In this document: piece by piece, positions 63,697-64,000 of the stretch | How positions within the stretch are numbered: the first letter of the stretch is position 1 | How the letters are laid out: each line of letters begins with the position of its first letter | Notes under the pieces: model-generated | Told to the model about the DNA's origin: nothing | Seen by the model: the letters and a program-made list of their open reading frames with translations, nothing else | Databases searched by the model: none | Source of the DNA: Bradyrhizobium sp. Gha | GTDB taxonomy: Bacteria > Pseudomonadota > Alphaproteobacteria > Rhizobiales > Xanthobacteraceae | Direction of reading: 5' to 3' | DNA: 64,000 nucleotides | NCBI RefSeq assembly: GCF_900113735.1 | Contig: NZ_FOQM01000020.1 | Span: forward strand, 82,792-146,791 | Made by a program: the position numbers and the translations under genes

Positions 63697-64000
63697 ATGG
63701 CGAAACGGCAGCGTCGGTCATATTCGGACGAGTACAAGGGGCAGGCAGTTGATCTGGTTTTGTCGAGCGGTCGCTCGGCGAAGTCGGTATCGAAAGAGCT
63801 CGGGCTCGATGGCTCCGTGCTCAGTCGATGGGTGAAGGAGCGGAGCACGGTAGCAGCCGGCGGCAGCGCCGCGGCGCCCACGTCGCAAGCGTCGGTGCCG
63901 TCGGCGGACCAGGCTGACGTGATCGCACGGTTACAGCGGGAAAACGAGCAGTTGCGCATGGAGCGCGACATTTTAAAAAAGTCGATCGCGATCCTTGCTG
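63697..64000 (+). CDS. IS3-family transposase OrfA (truncated by window end)
   Basis: At least 101 codons. The helix-turn-helix start (RQRRSYSDEYKGQAVDLVLS, then KSVSKELGLDGSVLSRWVKE) and the leucine-zipper region (DVIARLQRENEQLRMERDIL) define IS3-type OrfA, the DNA-binding half of the transposase. It ends with the slippery site at 63975, where -1 frameshifting should fuse it to OrfB. OrfB lies beyond the window. Confidence 0.9.
   Translation, partial: MAKRQRRSYSDEYKGQAVDLVLSSGRSAKSVSKELGLDGSVLSRWVKERSTVAAGGSAAAPTSQASVPSADQADVIARLQRENEQLRMERDILKKSIAILA
63975..63981 (+). other. Programmed -1 frameshift site (A AAA AAG)
   Basis: The heptamer AAAAAAG is in the right register: TTA-AAA-AAG in the OrfA frame reads as A AAA AAG. 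This is the usual IS3-family slippage site producing OrfAB. A downstream stimulatory structure cannot be checked as the window ends. Confidence 0.75.

Larger units (their letters stand above)
63643..64000 (+). mobile_element. IS3-family insertion sequence, left end (runs off window)
   Basis: Begins near TGGGCCTCCCCTAAATTGGT followed by GGACACC, which resembles the left inverted repeat of IS3-family elements (TG..CCCC.AA.TTGGACA). It carries the OrfA frame at 63697. The right end and OrfB are beyond the window. The exact terminus needs the other end for proof. Confidence 0.75.

Overview
The window is a stretch of GC-rich chromosome from an alphaproteobacterium, most likely Bradyrhizobium or a close relative (Nitrobacteraceae). 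This rests on gene content (2-dehydropantoate reductase, IalB, DUF1674/SDHAF4, TAXI solute-binding proteins, a hemD-mitofilin-hemY cluster) and on several families of short palindromic intergenic repeats that resemble those I know from Bradyrhizobium. No database search was possible, so the genus is an inference.

Layout. 1-6.3 kb: the 3' part of a GGDEF-EAL c-di-GMP gene, a thioredoxin-TPR co-chaperone with a LON-domain protein, tRNA-Gly followed by a cytochrome c remnant, ketopantoate reductase, a DsbA-like isomerase and a MATE exporter. 6.3-17.8 kb: a divergent DUF2239/GST pair with tandem palindromes between them, gamma-glutamyltransferase, an MFS transporter, purH, a heparinase II/III protein, an RsmB-type rRNA methyltransferase, SDHAF4, a nuclease and an L,D-transpeptidase. 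18.2-24.9 kb: acetyl-CoA synthetase, topoisomerase IB, an SRPBCC protein, a class III cyclase, and the coupled tsaD-gpsA-EVE operon (reverse strand). 26-30 kb: hemD, a mitofilin/Mic60-like protein and HemY, then tRNA-Thr.

30-45 kb: small secreted proteins, a polysaccharide deacetylase, two small Cys-rich secreted proteins, an MFS exporter, a Tat-exported hydrolase, a cytochrome P450, a zinc-ribbon class III cyclase, a TerB-like protein, an SDR, a glutamine amidotransferase, an enoyl-CoA hydratase, tRNA-Ala, and the YggT-DUF167-folD cluster facing ppa. 45-58.5 kb: a GNAT, a hydrolase, a DCC protein, an amine oxidase, typA, a Crp/Fnr regulator divergent from a response regulator, PhoD, two orphan TAXI proteins (one with two membrane segments, one paired with a Sel1-like membrane protein), phhB and DUF1232. 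58.8-64 kb: a quinone oxidoreductase, a dienoyl-CoA-reductase-like SDR, IalB, rlmN, a small membrane protein bracketed by two palindromic repeats, and the left end of an IS3-family element running off the window.

Most of this is ordinary housekeeping chromosome. The less ordinary parts are the membrane-anchored TAXI protein and the TAXI-Sel1 pair, the tandem ACCCGGGT palindromes, the Cys-rich secreted pair, the heme/Mic60 cluster, and the intergenic repeats, one of which is reduced to a perfect 25-bp palindrome. I found no CRISPR array, prophage or obvious defence island.
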